DNA of 64,000 nt from an uncultured Propionibacteriaceae bacterium. Its GTDB lineage: Bacteria; Actinomycetota; Actinomycetes; Propionibacteriales; Propionibacteriaceae. Position 1 is the stretch's first letter; each line of letters opens with the position of its first letter. This document shows positions 1 to 17,337 of the stretch, in pieces. The position numbers were made by a program, and so were the translations under genes. The stretch lies in NCBI GenBank assembly GCA_938046585.1, contig CALIWR010000006.1:186001-250000 (forward strand), in the 5' to 3' direction. The notes under the pieces were generated by a model. That model did not search any database and had not been told where the DNA came from. It saw only the letters and a program-made list of their open reading frames with translations.

Positions 1-29
1 CCGTGACACGCAAATCGCTGTGCCTCAGG

Positions 30-1487
30 TCAGAGGCTGGCCGCCAGCCGATCGATCCGTGTCAGGACCGAATCGCGGCCCAACAGCTCCATCGACTCGA
101 ACAGTGGCGGAGAGACCCTCTTGCCCGAGATCGCCACCCGCGGCGGCGTGAAGGCCACCCGCGGTTTAAGGCCCAGCCCGGCCACCAGCCGCTCCCGCAG
201 CGCCTGTTCGATGTCGCCGGCCTCAAACCGCGGCAACTGCGCCAACGTCTCCCGAGCCGCGGCCAGGATCGTACCCGCCTGGTCGTTGAGCTGGGCGCGA
301 GCCTCGTCCGCGATCGGGAGCTCCTCGTCAGCGGTGAGAGCGAAATCCAGCATCGGTAGGGCATCCCCGAGCACCACCAGGCGCTCGCGCAGCATGGGGA
401 CAGCCCGTCGTACCAGGTCGACCGAGGCCTCCGGCAGGTCCTGATAGGCACGGGCATGGTCCACTACCCGCTGCGCCAGGTCGCCAACCGGGAGGCTGCG
501 GATGTAGCTACCGTTCAACCAGTTCAACTTGTCGAGGTCCACGATCGGTCCGACCGTGTTCACCTTGGTCCAATCAAAACCAGCCACGAAGTCATCGAGA
601 CTCGCGACCTCGTCGACACCGTCGGCCGGCGGGTAGGCCAGCAACTGCAGGAAATTGCGCAGCGCCTCCGGCAGGTAGCCCTGCTCACGGAACCACAGCA
701 GCCGGGCAGCCGGGTTCTTGCGCTTGGAGATCTTGGACCGGTCGGTGTTGCGCAGCAACGGCATGTGAGCGAATTGCGGCGCCTGCCATCCCAGCCAGCG
801 GTACAGCAGTAAGTGTTTGGGGGTGGAGCTAATCCACTCCTCTCCCCGGACCACGTGGGTGATTCCCATCAAGTGGTCGTCCACCACCAATGCCATGTGG
901 TACGTCGGGAAACCGTCGGCTTTGAGCAGTACCTGATCGTCTGGCCGCGGCGCTGCGACCTCGCCCCGGATCAGATCGGTGAAGCCGAGTGGTACGTCGT
1001 CGGGGACTAGCATCCGCACCACTGGGGTCTGGCTGAAGCCGGGCAATTGGGCCCGCTGTTCGCGGGTCATCCCCAGACAAAGTCGGTCGTAGCCGGTCAC
1101 CGCCTGCCGGCTGCGCTGCTGCTCGGTGCGCAAGTCGGCCAGACGCTCGGCTGAACACCAGCAGTAGTAGGCGTGCCCGTCGGCGATCAGCTGCTCGACG
1201 TAGGGGCGGTAGGCGTCCAGCCGCTCGCTCTGCCGGTACGGCCCGTACTCGCCGCCGATGTCTGGACCCTCGTCCCAGGGCAACCCTAACCAGCGCAACG
1301 AGTCAAAGATCTGCTGCTCGGAATCGGCCACATACCGGGCCCGGTCGGTGTCCTCGATCCGGAGCACGAACTGCCCCCCGGTCTGGCGTGCGTAGGCAAG
1401 ATTGAACAACGCCATGTAGGCGGTACCGACGTGCGGATCCCCGGTCGGGGACGGGGCCACACGAGTACGGGCAGGAGTCTGGGTCAC
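30..1487 (-). CDS. gltX: Glutamate--tRNA ligase
   Basis: Charges tRNA-Glu with glutamate in the cytosol. The 485 residues are the usual length for a bacterial class I GluRS. Visible are the HIGH-type signature (HVGT, residues 19-22), the RIEDTDR segment near 43-49, a zinc-type set C109-x-C111 with Y133 and C137, and the KMSKS-type loop KISKR at 252-256. The gene starts with GTG. A TAGGCT -10-like hexamer lies about 8 nt upstream of the start, so a short or absent leader is possible. It is divergent from glnS with about 100 bp between. With a separate GlnRS present, this enzyme need not mischarge tRNA-Gln, but its specificity cannot be read here. Confidence 0.96.
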   Translation of the reverse strand: MTQTPARTRVAPSPTGDPHVGTAYMALFNLAYARQTGGQFVLRIEDTDRARYVADSEQQIFDSLRWLGLPWDEGPDIGGEYGPYRQSERLDAYRPYVEQLIADGHAYYCWCSAERLADLRTEQQRSRQAVTGYDRLCLGMTREQRAQLPGFSQTPVVRMLVPDDVPLGFTDLIRGEVAAPRPDDQVLLKADGFPTYHMALVVDDHLMGITHVVRGEEWISSTPKHLLLYRWLGWQAPQFAHMPLLRNTDRSKISKRKNPAARLLWFREQGYLPEALRNFLQLLAYPPADGVDEVASLDDFVAGFDWTKVNTVGPIVDLDKLNWLNGSYIRSLPVGDLAQRVVDHARAYQDLPEASVDLVRRAVPMLRERLVVLGDALPMLDFALTADEELPIADEARAQLNDQAGTILAAARETLAQLPRFEAGDIEQALRERLVAGLGLKPRVAFTPPRVAISGKRVSPPLFESMELLGRDSVLTRIDRLAASL

Positions 1488-1576
1488 GACGCCACAGCCT
1501 ACTGCTCAGTCACCGGAGCTGAATGATCCTGCAGACCCGCGTACCCGGGCATCTCTGGGTCAGCGACGACCACCCA

Positions 1577-1589
1577 TAGGATTCCTTCC
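1577..1589 (+). promoter_or_regulatory. Probable -10 box of a leaderless glnS transcript
   Basis: TAGGAT at 1577-1582 is followed by 7 nt and then the ATG at 1590. No Shine-Dalgarno sequence precedes the ATG. This spacing is typical of actinobacterial leaderless mRNAs that begin at the start codon. The -35 region is weak. Confidence 0.45.
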
Positions 1590-3269
1590 ATGACCGAACC
1601 CGTTGCCGCTGGAGACTTCATCCGAGATACCGTCGCACGCGACAACGAGCAGCAGACCTATGCCGGCCGGGTCCAGACCCGGTTCCCACCCGAGCCCAAT
1701 GGCTATCTGCATATCGGGCACGCTAAGGCGATCACAGTCGACTTCGGAATCGCACGCGACTTCGGCGGGCGATGCCTGCTGCGTTTCGACGACACCAATC
1801 CCGACGCCGAGGAGACCGAGTACGTCGACGCGATCGCTGCCGACATCGCCTGGCTGGGTTTCGACCCGGCCGAGATCCGCTACGCCTCGGACTACTTCCA
1901 GAGCCTGTACGACTGGGCCGAGTACCTGGTCACGGCCGGTCTCGCCTACGTCGATGACCAGGACGGGGAGACTATCTCCGCCCAGCGCGGCGGCTACGGC
2001 AGACCAGGGGTGCCCAGCCCGTACCGGGATCGCAGCGCCGCGGAGAACCTCGACCTGCTGCGTCGGATGCGCGCCGGCGACTTCCCAGAGGGCTCCCGGG
2101 TATTGCGCGCCAAGATCGACATGCAGCACGAGAACATGCAACTGCGGGATCCGGTGATGTACCGGATCCGCCGGCGCCACCACCACCGTACCGGCGACCA
2201 GTGGTGCATCTACCCCACCTACGACTGGGCCCATGGCCAGTCAGACGCGATCGAAGGGGTCACCCATTCAATCTGCACCCTCGAATTCGACTCCCACCGG
2301 CCCCTGTATGACTGGTACCTGGAACATCTGCCGTTGCCGGGCGACCGGCCCCGTCAGATCGAATTCGCCCGCCTGGAGCTGACCCACACGGTGACCTCAA
2401 AACGTCGGCTGCGCACGCTCGTCGACGACGGCACCGTCTCCGGCTGGGACGATCCGCGGATGCCGACCCTGCAGGGACTGCGCCGCCGAGGCTACCCGCC
2501 GGCCGCGATCACCAGTTTCTGCCGCGACATCGGCACCACCCGCAGCAATTCCCGCCAGTCGATCGAGGCGCTCGAGGCGTATGTGCGCCGCGAGCTGAAT
2601 GCCACCGCCCAGCGCCGAATGGCGGTGCTGCGGCCGTTGCGGCTGGTGATCACGAACTGGCCCGAGGGCCAGGTCGATCACGTCGACATCGCCAACAACC
2701 CGGAGAATCCGGCCGACGGGACCCGTTCGGTGGCCTTCAGCGGGGAACTCTGGATCGAGGCTGACGACTTCGCCGAAGTCCCACCGCCGAGGTTCTTCCG
2801 GCTGTCACCGGGCACCGAAGTCCGGTTGCGGGGGGCGTACCTGATCCGGTGCACCGGGGTAGTTAAGGACGACTCCGGCCAGGTGGTCGCAGTCGAGGCC
2901 AGCTACGACCCCCAGTCGCGCGGTGGCAGCGCCCCAGACGGGCGCAAGGTGAAGTCGACCATGCACTGGGTTTCGGCCGCACACAGCCTCCCAGCCAGGG
3001 TCGCGTTGTACGAGCGGCTGTTCAGCGCCGCCAACCCCGGCGAACGCACCGGCGAACCGCTCGACGACCTCAATCCCGACTCGCGTGAACTCCTCGTTGA
3101 CTGCCAGGTCGAGGCCGCGCTGGCCGAGACCGCCGCCGGGCAGGTGGTGCAATTCGAGCGGCTCGGCTACTTCTGCCATGACCTGGATCAGCCGATGCTG
3201 TTCCACCGTACGGTGGGACTGCGTGACGAATGGGCTGCGATCCAGAAACGGCAGCTGAAGTCCGCCTGA
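1590..3269 (+). CDS. glnS: Glutamine--tRNA ligase
   Basis: Directly charges tRNA-Gln with glutamine in the cytosol. The 559 residues match the E. coli-type single-chain enzyme. HIGH is intact at 41-44 in the context EPNGYLHIGHAK. The KMSKS loop is TVTSKRRL at 267-274, where the usual family form is V-M-S-K-R, so the Met is replaced by Thr. The C-terminal two-barrel anticodon-binding region follows (about 340-555). There is no YqeY-like extension. Most actinomycetes make Gln-tRNA by the GatCAB amidation route, so a GlnRS here suggests acquisition by transfer or lineage-specific retention. It lies head-to-head with gltX and converges on tuf across a strong shared hairpin. Confidence 0.95.
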   Translation: MTEPVAAGDFIRDTVARDNEQQTYAGRVQTRFPPEPNGYLHIGHAKAITVDFGIARDFGGRCLLRFDDTNPDAEETEYVDAIAADIAWLGFDPAEIRYASDYFQSLYDWAEYLVTAGLAYVDDQDGETISAQRGGYGRPGVPSPYRDRSAAENLDLLRRMRAGDFPEGSRVLRAKIDMQHENMQLRDPVMYRIRRRHHHRTGDQWCIYPTYDWAHGQSDAIEGVTHSICTLEFDSHRPLYDWYLEHLPLPGDRPRQIEFARLELTHTVTSKRRLRTLVDDGTVSGWDDPRMPTLQGLRRRGYPPAAITSFCRDIGTTRSNSRQSIEALEAYVRRELNATAQRRMAVLRPLRLVITNWPEGQVDHVDIANNPENPADGTRSVAFSGELWIEADDFAEVPPPRFFRLSPGTEVRLRGAYLIRCTGVVKDDSGQVVAVEASYDPQSRGGSAPDGRKVKSTMHWVSAAHSLPARVALYERLFSAANPGERTGEPLDDLNPDSRELLVDCQVEAALAETAAGQVVQFERLGYFCHDLDQPMLFHRTVGLRDEWAAIQKRQLKSA

Positions 3270-3274
3270 AACCG

Positions 3275-3309
3275 CCGGGGCCCCGCACCTAGTAGGTGCG
3301 GGGCCCCGG
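3275..3309. terminator. Bidirectional terminator between glnS and tuf
   Basis: A perfect 16-bp stem (3275-3290 with 3294-3309) closes a 3-nt loop. It sits 6 bp after the glnS stop and 20 bp from the tuf stop, so it can end both convergent transcripts. There is no clear U-tract, as is common in high-GC genomes. Confidence 0.85.
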
Positions 3310-3328
3310 GCGTTGTGGTGCTAGTGGA

Positions 3329-4522
<1,194 letters not shown>

Positions 4523-4694
4523 TTGGGCTCCTCTTCCGATGGTTGCCACGCGGTCGCGCGGCGGCTGTGTTTCGTTGTCGTACCAGGCTAGTGACCCGCA
4601 CCTGGCACGTCTGCCAGGACCCCTCCAGAAGGGGACCGGACAAGTCTTCCGTCACGGGGCCGGGTGAGTCAAACCGTTTCCAGCTCCGGGCCGG

Positions 4695-6803
4695 TCAGAC
4701 CTGGCCGCGGGCCTTCGCGACGATCTCCTCCGCCACCGACCGTGGGGTCTCGCGGTAGCTGTCGAATTCCATCGAGTACGAGGCCTGGCCCGAAGTCTTG
4801 GAACGCAGGTCACCGACGTAGCCGAACATCTCCGACAGCGGGACCGAGGCCCGAATCACCTTGTTGCCGTGCTGCTCGTCGGTGGCCTGGATATGGCCAC
4901 GGCGAGAGTTCAGGTCCCCGATCACGGTTCCCAGGAACTGTTCCGGGGTGGTCACCTCGACCGCCATCATCGGTTCCAGCAGGGCCGGGTCGCCCTTGCG
5001 GGCGGCCTCCTTGAAGCCCATCGACCCGGCGATCTTGAAGGCCAGCTCGGAGGAATCCACGTCGTGGTAGGCGCCGTCGGTGAGGGTGACCCGGACATCC
5101 TCCATCGGGTAGCCGGCCAGGACACCGAACTGCATCGCGTCCTGAACCCCGGCGTCGACCGCGGGGATGTACTCCTTGGGCACCCGGCCACCGGTGACGG
5201 AGTTGACGAATTCGTACCCGCTGCCGGCCGGCAGCGGCTCGATGTCGAGAATCACCTTGGCGTACTGTCCGGAGCCACCGGACTGCTTCTTGTGGGTGTA
5301 CTCGGCCTTCTCGACCTTGCGACGCAGGGTCTCGCGGTAGGCGACCTGCGGCTTGCCGACGTTTGCCTCAACTTTGAACTCACGCTTCATGCGTTCGATC
5401 AGGATGTCGAGGTGCAGTTCACCCATGCCGGCGATGATGGTCTGGCCGGTCTCCTCATCGGTGTGGACGCGGAAGGTCGGGTCCTCCTCAGCCAGCCGCT
5501 GGATGGCGGCCGACAACTTCTCCTGGTCAGACTTGGTCTTGGGCTCGATCGCCTGCTCGATGACCGGCTTCGGGAAGTCCATCGACTCCAGGATGATCGG
5601 CGCCGAGGCGTCACACAGGGTCTCCCCGGTGCTGGTGTCCTTCAGACCCATCACGGCGCAGATCATGCCGGCGCCCATGGTCTCTACCTCTTCACGCTTG
5701 TTGGCGTGCATCTGGTAGATCTTGCCGATCCGTTCCTTACGCCCCCGGGTAGCGTTCTGTACCTGCATGCCAGACTTCAGCACCCCGGAGTAGACCCGGA
5801 CGAAGGTCAGCTTGCCCAGGTGCGGGTCGGCCGCGATCTTGAAGGCCAGCGCGGCCAGCGGCTCGGCGATGTCGGGGTGACGCTCCAGGGTTACCGACTC
5901 ATCGCCGGGTTTGAAGCCCTGAATCGCCGGCACGTCCAGCGGCGACGGCAGGAAATCGATCACCGCGTCCAGCAACGGCTGGACACCCTTGTTCTTGAAG
6001 GAGGTGCCACAGATCACGGCATTGCCACGGTTACCCAGTACCGCCCGCCGAATCGCGGTTTTCAGCTCCTCGACGGTGAAGTCCTCGCCGGAGTCCTCCT
6101 TCTCCAACCACAGTTCACCGAATTCGTCATCGACCTCGGCCAGGGCATGGATCAACTCTTCGCGCGCCTCGGCAGCCCACTGCGCCAGCTCGGCGGGAAT
6201 CTCCTCAACCGCGTAATCCTCACCGATCGCGGTCTCACCGCGCCAGGTAAGGGCTCGCATCCCGAGCAGGTCGACGACGCCCAGGAAATCGGCCTCGGCC
6301 CCGATCGGGAGCTGGATCACCAGCGGGTTAGCGTTCAGCCGCTCCCGGATGGTCTTGACGCAGAAGTCGAAGGAGGCACCAGTACGGTCCAGCTTGTTCA
6401 CGTAGCAGATCCGCGGGACGCCGTACTTGGTGGCCTGGCGCCACACCGTCTGCGACTGTGGTTCGACTCCAGCGACGCCGTCAAAGACGGCTACCGCACC
6501 ATCGAGTACCCGCAGCGACCGTTCAACCTCCATGGTGAAGTCGACGTGCCCGGGGGTGTCGATAATGTTGATCTGGTGGTTCTTCCAGAAACAGGTGGTG
6601 GCGGCGGAGGTAATGGTGATGCCGCGTTCCTGCTCCTGCGGCATCCAGTCCATCGTCGCGGCGCCGTCGTGTACCTCGCCGATCTTGTAGTTGATCCCGG
6701 TGTAGAACAGGATGCGTTCGGTCGTGGTCGTCTTGCCCGCGTCGATATGGGCCATGATCCCGATATTGCGAACCTTGGCCAGGTCTGTCGTCTTGTCAGC
6801 CAC
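4695..6803 (-). CDS. fusA: Elongation factor G
   Basis: Translocase GTPase of the ribosome, also used in recycling. The 702 residues are full length. The G1 loop is AHIDAGKTT near 18-26, G3 is DTPGH and G4 is NKLD (NKLDRTGA). It starts at GTG 6803. It follows rpsG by 96 bp and precedes tuf in the leftward str operon. No truncation or odd residue is evident. Confidence 0.97.
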   Translation of the reverse strand: MADKTTDLAKVRNIGIMAHIDAGKTTTTERILFYTGINYKIGEVHDGAATMDWMPQEQERGITITSAATTCFWKNHQINIIDTPGHVDFTMEVERSLRVLDGAVAVFDGVAGVEPQSQTVWRQATKYGVPRICYVNKLDRTGASFDFCVKTIRERLNANPLVIQLPIGAEADFLGVVDLLGMRALTWRGETAIGEDYAVEEIPAELAQWAAEAREELIHALAEVDDEFGELWLEKEDSGEDFTVEELKTAIRRAVLGNRGNAVICGTSFKNKGVQPLLDAVIDFLPSPLDVPAIQGFKPGDESVTLERHPDIAEPLAALAFKIAADPHLGKLTFVRVYSGVLKSGMQVQNATRGRKERIGKIYQMHANKREEVETMGAGMICAVMGLKDTSTGETLCDASAPIILESMDFPKPVIEQAIEPKTKSDQEKLSAAIQRLAEEDPTFRVHTDEETGQTIIAGMGELHLDILIERMKREFKVEANVGKPQVAYRETLRRKVEKAEYTHKKQSGGSGQYAKVILDIEPLPAGSGYEFVNSVTGGRVPKEYIPAVDAGVQDAMQFGVLAGYPMEDVRVTLTDGAYHDVDSSELAFKIAGSMGFKEAARKGDPALLEPMMAVEVTTPEQFLGTVIGDLNSRRGHIQATDEQHGNKVIRASVPLSEMFGYVGDLRSKTSGQASYSMEFDSYRETPRSVAEEIVAKARGQV

Positions 6804-6899
6804 GATCGTGTGCTTTCTGTGTCGTTTGTCGGGTCAACGTCGTCTGGAGGTGAACATGGCTGCGCCCTCGAACCGGGATCCGGGTCGAGGGCGCCGCGC

Positions 6900-7373
6900 T
6901 CACCAGCGGTAGTGGGCGAATGCGCGGTTAGCTTCAGCCATCTTGTGGGTATCTTCGCGCCGCTTCACGGCGGCGCCGAGCCCGTTGGCCGCGTCCAGGA
7001 TCTCGTTGCGCAGGCGCTCGGCCATCGTCTTCTCACGGCGAGCCCGTGAGAACGAGACCAGCCAGCGCATGGCCAAGGTGTTGGCTCGGGCCGGCTTCAC
7101 CTCGACCGGCACCTGGTAGGTGGCGCCTCCAACGCGGCGACTCTTCACCTCAATGCTGGGGCGGACATTGTCCAGCGCCTTCTTCAGGGTCTGCACCGGG
7201 TCGACACCGCCGGTCTTCTCGCGGGTGCCCTCCAGGGCGGTGTAAACGATGCCCTGGGCGATGGTCTTCTTACCGTTGAGCAGGATCTTGCTGACCAGCT
7301 GCGAGACCAACGGGGACCCGTACACGGGGTCCACCATCACGGGGCGCTTGGGTGCGGGGCCCTTGCGAGGCAT
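6900..7373 (-). CDS. rpsG: 30S ribosomal protein S7
   Basis: Primary 16S rRNA binder in the head of the 30S subunit, contacting the E site. It has 157 residues against the usual 156. It shows the S7 core GKKTIAQGIVY and the basic segment SRRVGGATYQVP. Its ATG overlaps the rpsL stop by 1 nt (TAATG), which points to translational coupling. Confidence 0.97.
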   Translation of the reverse strand: MPRKGPAPKRPVMVDPVYGSPLVSQLVSKILLNGKKTIAQGIVYTALEGTREKTGGVDPVQTLKKALDNVRPSIEVKSRRVGGATYQVPVEVKPARANTLAMRWLVSFSRARREKTMAERLRNEILDAANGLGAAVKRREDTHKMAEANRAFAHYRW

Positions 7374-7744
7374 TACTTCTCCTTCTTGGCGCCGTAGCGA
7401 CTGCGCGCCTGCTTACGGTTCTTGACGGCCTGGGTGTCGAGCGCGCCGCGGATGATCTTGTAGCGAACGCCGGGCAGATCCTTCACACGACCGCCCCGCA
7501 CCAGCACCATCGAGTGCTCCTGCAGGTTGTGGCCGACACCGGGGATGTACGCGGTCACCTCGACCCCACTCGAAAGCCGGACCCGAGCCACCTTACGCAG
7601 GGCAGAGTTCGGCTTCTTCGGCGTAGTGGTGTACACACGGGTGCACACGCCACGACGCTGGGGTGAACCCTTGAGAGCGGGCGTCTTGGTCTTGCTGACC
7701 TTGTCGGAGCGGCCTTTGCGGACCAGCTGCTGAATCGTAGGCAC
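7373..7744 (-). CDS. rpsL: 30S ribosomal protein S12
   Basis: Decoding-centre protein of the 30S subunit. From the GTG at 7744 the product has 123 residues beginning MPTIQQLVRKGR, the canonical S12 start; the open frame extends further upstream, but that part has no S12 similarity. The TPKKPNSALRKV and GGRVKDLPGVRYK loops, the sites of streptomycin resistance changes in other bacteria, carry the ordinary Lys residues. It is the first gene of the str operon, behind a leader of about 210 nt. Confidence 0.97.
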   Translation of the reverse strand: MPTIQQLVRKGRSDKVSKTKTPALKGSPQRRGVCTRVYTTTPKKPNSALRKVARVRLSSGVEVTAYIPGVGHNLQEHSMVLVRGGRVKDLPGVRYKIIRGALDTQAVKNRKQARSRYGAKKEK

Positions 7745-7961
7745 CGGGGACTGTCTCTTTTCCGTGTCGTGTGACCACTGCTGTTTCGGGCCCGGGGTCG
7801 CCAAGGCGGCTCCGGAGAGTCTGCGTCGACCAACCCGGCACCGCGTTCGCCACGCGTCCGCCAGGGCTGAGTCGTTGCGGTGTGCCCGCTCCAGGGCTGG
7901 CCCCACCGGAGCGGCACCAGGGCGTGCACGAGCGGTTCGAGTAGACCGAACCCACCGTCCA

Positions 7962-7990
7962 ACTTTAGTGGGTACACCCCAGCCGGTCAA
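7962..7990 (-). promoter_or_regulatory. str operon promoter
   Basis: On the minus strand TTGACC (7990-7985) and TAAAGT (7967-7962) are 17 bp apart, a good sigma-A arrangement. Transcription would begin near 7955, leaving a leader of about 210 nt before rpsL. The 351-bp gap 7745-8095 thus holds this leader and promoter plus the divergent CPBP promoter and operators; I see no further gene in it. Confidence 0.65.
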
Positions 7991-8034
7991 AACGCCCACT
8001 GGCGTCCGCCAACGGGACCGAATCCTACCGGGCC

Positions 8035-8063
8035 TTGCCCTGCTCCGTTCTACGGTGTAGAGT
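8035..8063 (+). promoter_or_regulatory. Promoter of the CPBP-TetR operon
   Basis: TTGCCC (8035-8040) and TAGAGT (8058-8063) are separated by exactly 17 bp. The -10 box lies partly inside the first operator palindrome, which fits repression by the downstream TetR protein. Confidence 0.55.
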
Positions 8064-8086
8064 GATTCGCGTTCTACACCGTAGAG
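8047..8086. promoter_or_regulatory. Twin TetR operator
   Basis: Two 13-bp sites, TCTACGGTGTAGA (8049-8061) and TCTACACCGTAGA (8073-8085), are each palindromic (TCTAC-N3-GTAGA) and are exact reverse complements of each other. Their starts are 24 bp apart. The first overlaps the -10 box and the second ends in the ribosome site of the CPBP gene. Position and symmetry suggest autoregulation by the TetR protein at 8997-9650. Confidence 0.7.
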
Positions 8087-8095
8087 GAGATGTTC

Positions 8096-8992
8096 ATGAC
8101 GACCCCGGCTATCGCACACCCCCGTATCGCAACCCTCCCCGATCGACGGCCGCGATACGGCTACGACCGCCCCGTGCTGTTCTACGCCCTGGCAAGCGCG
8201 ATCCCCTGGGCGTTGTGGTGCGTCGCCGCCGCGCTCAGCCACCTGCCCCAACAGACCCCAGCGGTCGCCACCACCGCGCTACTCGTGCTCGGCCTGATCT
8301 CGCCAGTGGCAGTGGTGGCCTGGTTGGTCCGCGACCGGCCCGACCTACGCGCCGATATCCGCCAACGGTTGCTGTGGCCGCGCCGGGCCCCCAAGCGCTA
8401 TCTGATCGCGGCGGTGGCCCTGATGCCAGTCAGCCTGCTATTAGCCCAGGCCGTGAGCCTGCTTTTCGGCTACAGCGCCGGGCAGTTCCTGCCGCGGGAT
8501 GGGTTCTCGTTCACGGCTGGGGTACTGCCGGTTTGGAGCGTCCTGCTGGTCGCCGCCATCCTCGAGGAATTGGCCTGGCACAGCTACGGTACGGACGCGC
8601 TCCTGAGCCGGCTGCGGCTGCTACCCGCCTCGCTGCTGTTCACCGTAATCTGGGCGCTGTGGCATCTGCCGCTGTCATTCGTCAAGGGCTACTACCACGC
8701 TGAACTGATCGACTTGGGCTGGCTGCACAGCCTCAACTTCCCGATCAGCATGGTGGCCTTTGTGGTGCTCATGAACTGGCTCTACTTCCGCTCCGGGCGC
8801 AGCATCATGGTCGCGGTGATCGTGCACACCACGGCGAACTTCGCCAACGAGGTCTTCGCCACCCATCCCGACACCAAACTCATCCAGACCGCACTGCTGC
8901 TCGTCCTGACCGTGGTGGTCGTGATCCGAGAACGGCAGCTGTTCCTGGGGGATCCGCGAGCCCTGGCCCTGCCCGACCAGATGGCACAGTGA
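8096..8992 (+). CDS. CPBP-family intramembrane protein
   Basis: Polytopic membrane protein of the CPBP (Abi/CAAX protease-like) family, 298 residues with about eight hydrophobic segments. The family motifs are ILEELAWH, FTVIWALWHLP and VHTTANF. The first motif is normally EExxxR; here the Arg position is His, which may alter or remove activity. I chose the ATG at 8096 because GAGGAG ends 6 nt upstream; the ATG at 8090 sits directly on that site. The TetR gene follows 4 nt after the stop, in one operon. Known members act as proteases or in bacteriocin immunity; the substrate is unknown. Confidence 0.85.
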   Translation: MTTPAIAHPRIATLPDRRPRYGYDRPVLFYALASAIPWALWCVAAALSHLPQQTPAVATTALLVLGLISPVAVVAWLVRDRPDLRADIRQRLLWPRRAPKRYLIAAVALMPVSLLLAQAVSLLFGYSAGQFLPRDGFSFTAGVLPVWSVLLVAAILEELAWHSYGTDALLSRLRLLPASLLFTVIWALWHLPLSFVKGYYHAELIDLGWLHSLNFPISMVAFVVLMNWLYFRSGRSIMVAVIVHTTANFANEVFATHPDTKLIQTALLLVLTVVVVIRERQLFLGDPRALALPDQMAQ

Positions 8993-8996
8993 TCTC

Positions 8997-9650
8997 ATGA
9001 CTGCCACCCGACCTCCCCTCAGCCGTAACCGGATCCTTATCGAAGCCCTGGCCCTGCTCGACGAATCCGGGGTTGAGCAGCTGTCGATGCGCCGGCTCGG
9101 GCAACGGCTCGGGGTCGACCCGATGGCCATTTACCACCACATCCCGAGCAAGACCGCGCTGCTGGACAGCCTGGTAGAGGAGATCTGGCTCGGGGTCCAG
9201 TTGCCCGAGGTCCGCGCAGGCGAAAGCTGGCAGGAGGTGCTCTGCGATGTCTTCCGGGCCTTCCGGGAGCGCCTCTACCAGCATCCCCGGGCGGTGGTCC
9301 TGGTGGGCACCCGGCCCTCGGTCACCCCGGCGATGCTGCGGCTCGTGGACCAGATCCTGGGCCGGCTCGACCAGACTGAGATCACCGGCAAAGACGCGAT
9401 GGAACTGATCGACTGCCTGTCTGGCTACACCGTGGGCAAGGTCCTGGCTGAGATCGGCGGTGCCGAGCAGTCCACATCCGCCAACGTCGCCAGCGTCCTG
9501 GCCGCGGTAGATGCCACCACCCACCCATACCTGGCCCGCACCCTGCTCGAGTACGGGCCGGCGGCCGAAGAAGAATTCGAACGTGGTCTGGTGGCGTTGG
9601 TCACCGGTTGGCGTCTGGCCGCTGCGACCGCCGAACCGCCCAGGGCATAA
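8997..9650 (+). CDS. TetR-family transcriptional regulator
   Basis: DNA-binding repressor of 217 residues. The N-terminal helix-turn-helix spans about residues 12-57 (LSMRRLGQRLGVDPMAIYHH), and the C-terminal half resembles the tetracycline-repressor type ligand domain. It starts 4 nt after the CPBP stop. The twin TCTAC-N3-GTAGA palindromes upstream of the operon are the obvious binding sites, so it probably represses itself and the CPBP gene. The ligand cannot be read from the sequence. Confidence 0.9.
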   Translation: MTATRPPLSRNRILIEALALLDESGVEQLSMRRLGQRLGVDPMAIYHHIPSKTALLDSLVEEIWLGVQLPEVRAGESWQEVLCDVFRAFRERLYQHPRAVVLVGTRPSVTPAMLRLVDQILGRLDQTEITGKDAMELIDCLSGYTVGKVLAEIGGAEQSTSANVASVLAAVDATTHPYLARTLLEYGPAAEEEFERGLVALVTGWRLAAATAEPPRA

Positions 9651-9652
9651 CA

Positions 9653-9689
9653 AACGGGTACGGCGCCCCATCGAGGCGCCGTACCCGTT
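9653..9689. terminator. Bidirectional terminator between tetR and rpoC
   Basis: A perfect 15-bp stem (9653-9667 with 9675-9689) has a 7-nt loop. It starts 3 bp after the TetR stop and ends 20 bp from the rpoC stop, so it serves both convergent genes. Confidence 0.85.
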
Positions 9690-9708
9690 CAGATGATCCG
9701 ACCCTCGG

Positions 9709-13593
<3,885 letters not shown>

Positions 13594-13662
13594 TGTGTGT
13601 TCACCTTCTCCCGGTCATCACCGGGACTTGTGCGTTGCCGTGGGTGTGTGGGACTGAGAGAC

Positions 13663-17145
<3,483 letters not shown>

Positions 17146-17238
17146 GATGTGGTCCTTCCAGAACTCGCCAGAGTTTTCGAGCACGCTGAACGACCCGTGT
17201 CAAGCACACAGGTCGTACAAGGCGATGGGCAAACCACA

Positions 17239-17267
17239 AGCATAGTGGCAGCGGGGCAGGATAGCAA
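17239..17267 (-). promoter_or_regulatory. Candidate rpoBC promoter
   Basis: On the minus strand TTGCTA (17267-17262) and TATGCT (17244-17239) are 17 bp apart, in the gap between the XRE-gene terminator and rpoB. A second -35-like TTGACA at 17203-17198 lacks a good -10. The 312-bp gap 17146-17457 holds only these signals and the hairpin at 17338-17374. Confidence 0.4.
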
Positions 17268-17337
17268 ACCCGCAGGGCCACCGCCCCTCACGCCGATCGT
17301 CGACGGCCCAAGGCACCCGGCCGCCCGAGGCTAGCAC

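Noticed and set aside
4869..7049. Long plus-strand open frame (726 codons) opposite fusA and rpsG
   Set aside because: It is an antisense shadow of strongly conserved genes, produced by the GC-rich third positions; no ribosome site and no recognisable domain.
7745..8251. N-terminal extension of rpsL to a 292-residue protein
   Set aside because: The S12 family starts at residue VPTIQQL (GTG 7744), and the extension crosses the str promoter and the divergent control region.
17198..17203. TTGACA upstream of rpoB as the rpoBC promoter
   Set aside because: The -35 is perfect, but at 17 bp the -10 position reads TCGAAA; the TTGCTA-17-TATGCT pair further upstream is more balanced. Not excluded.
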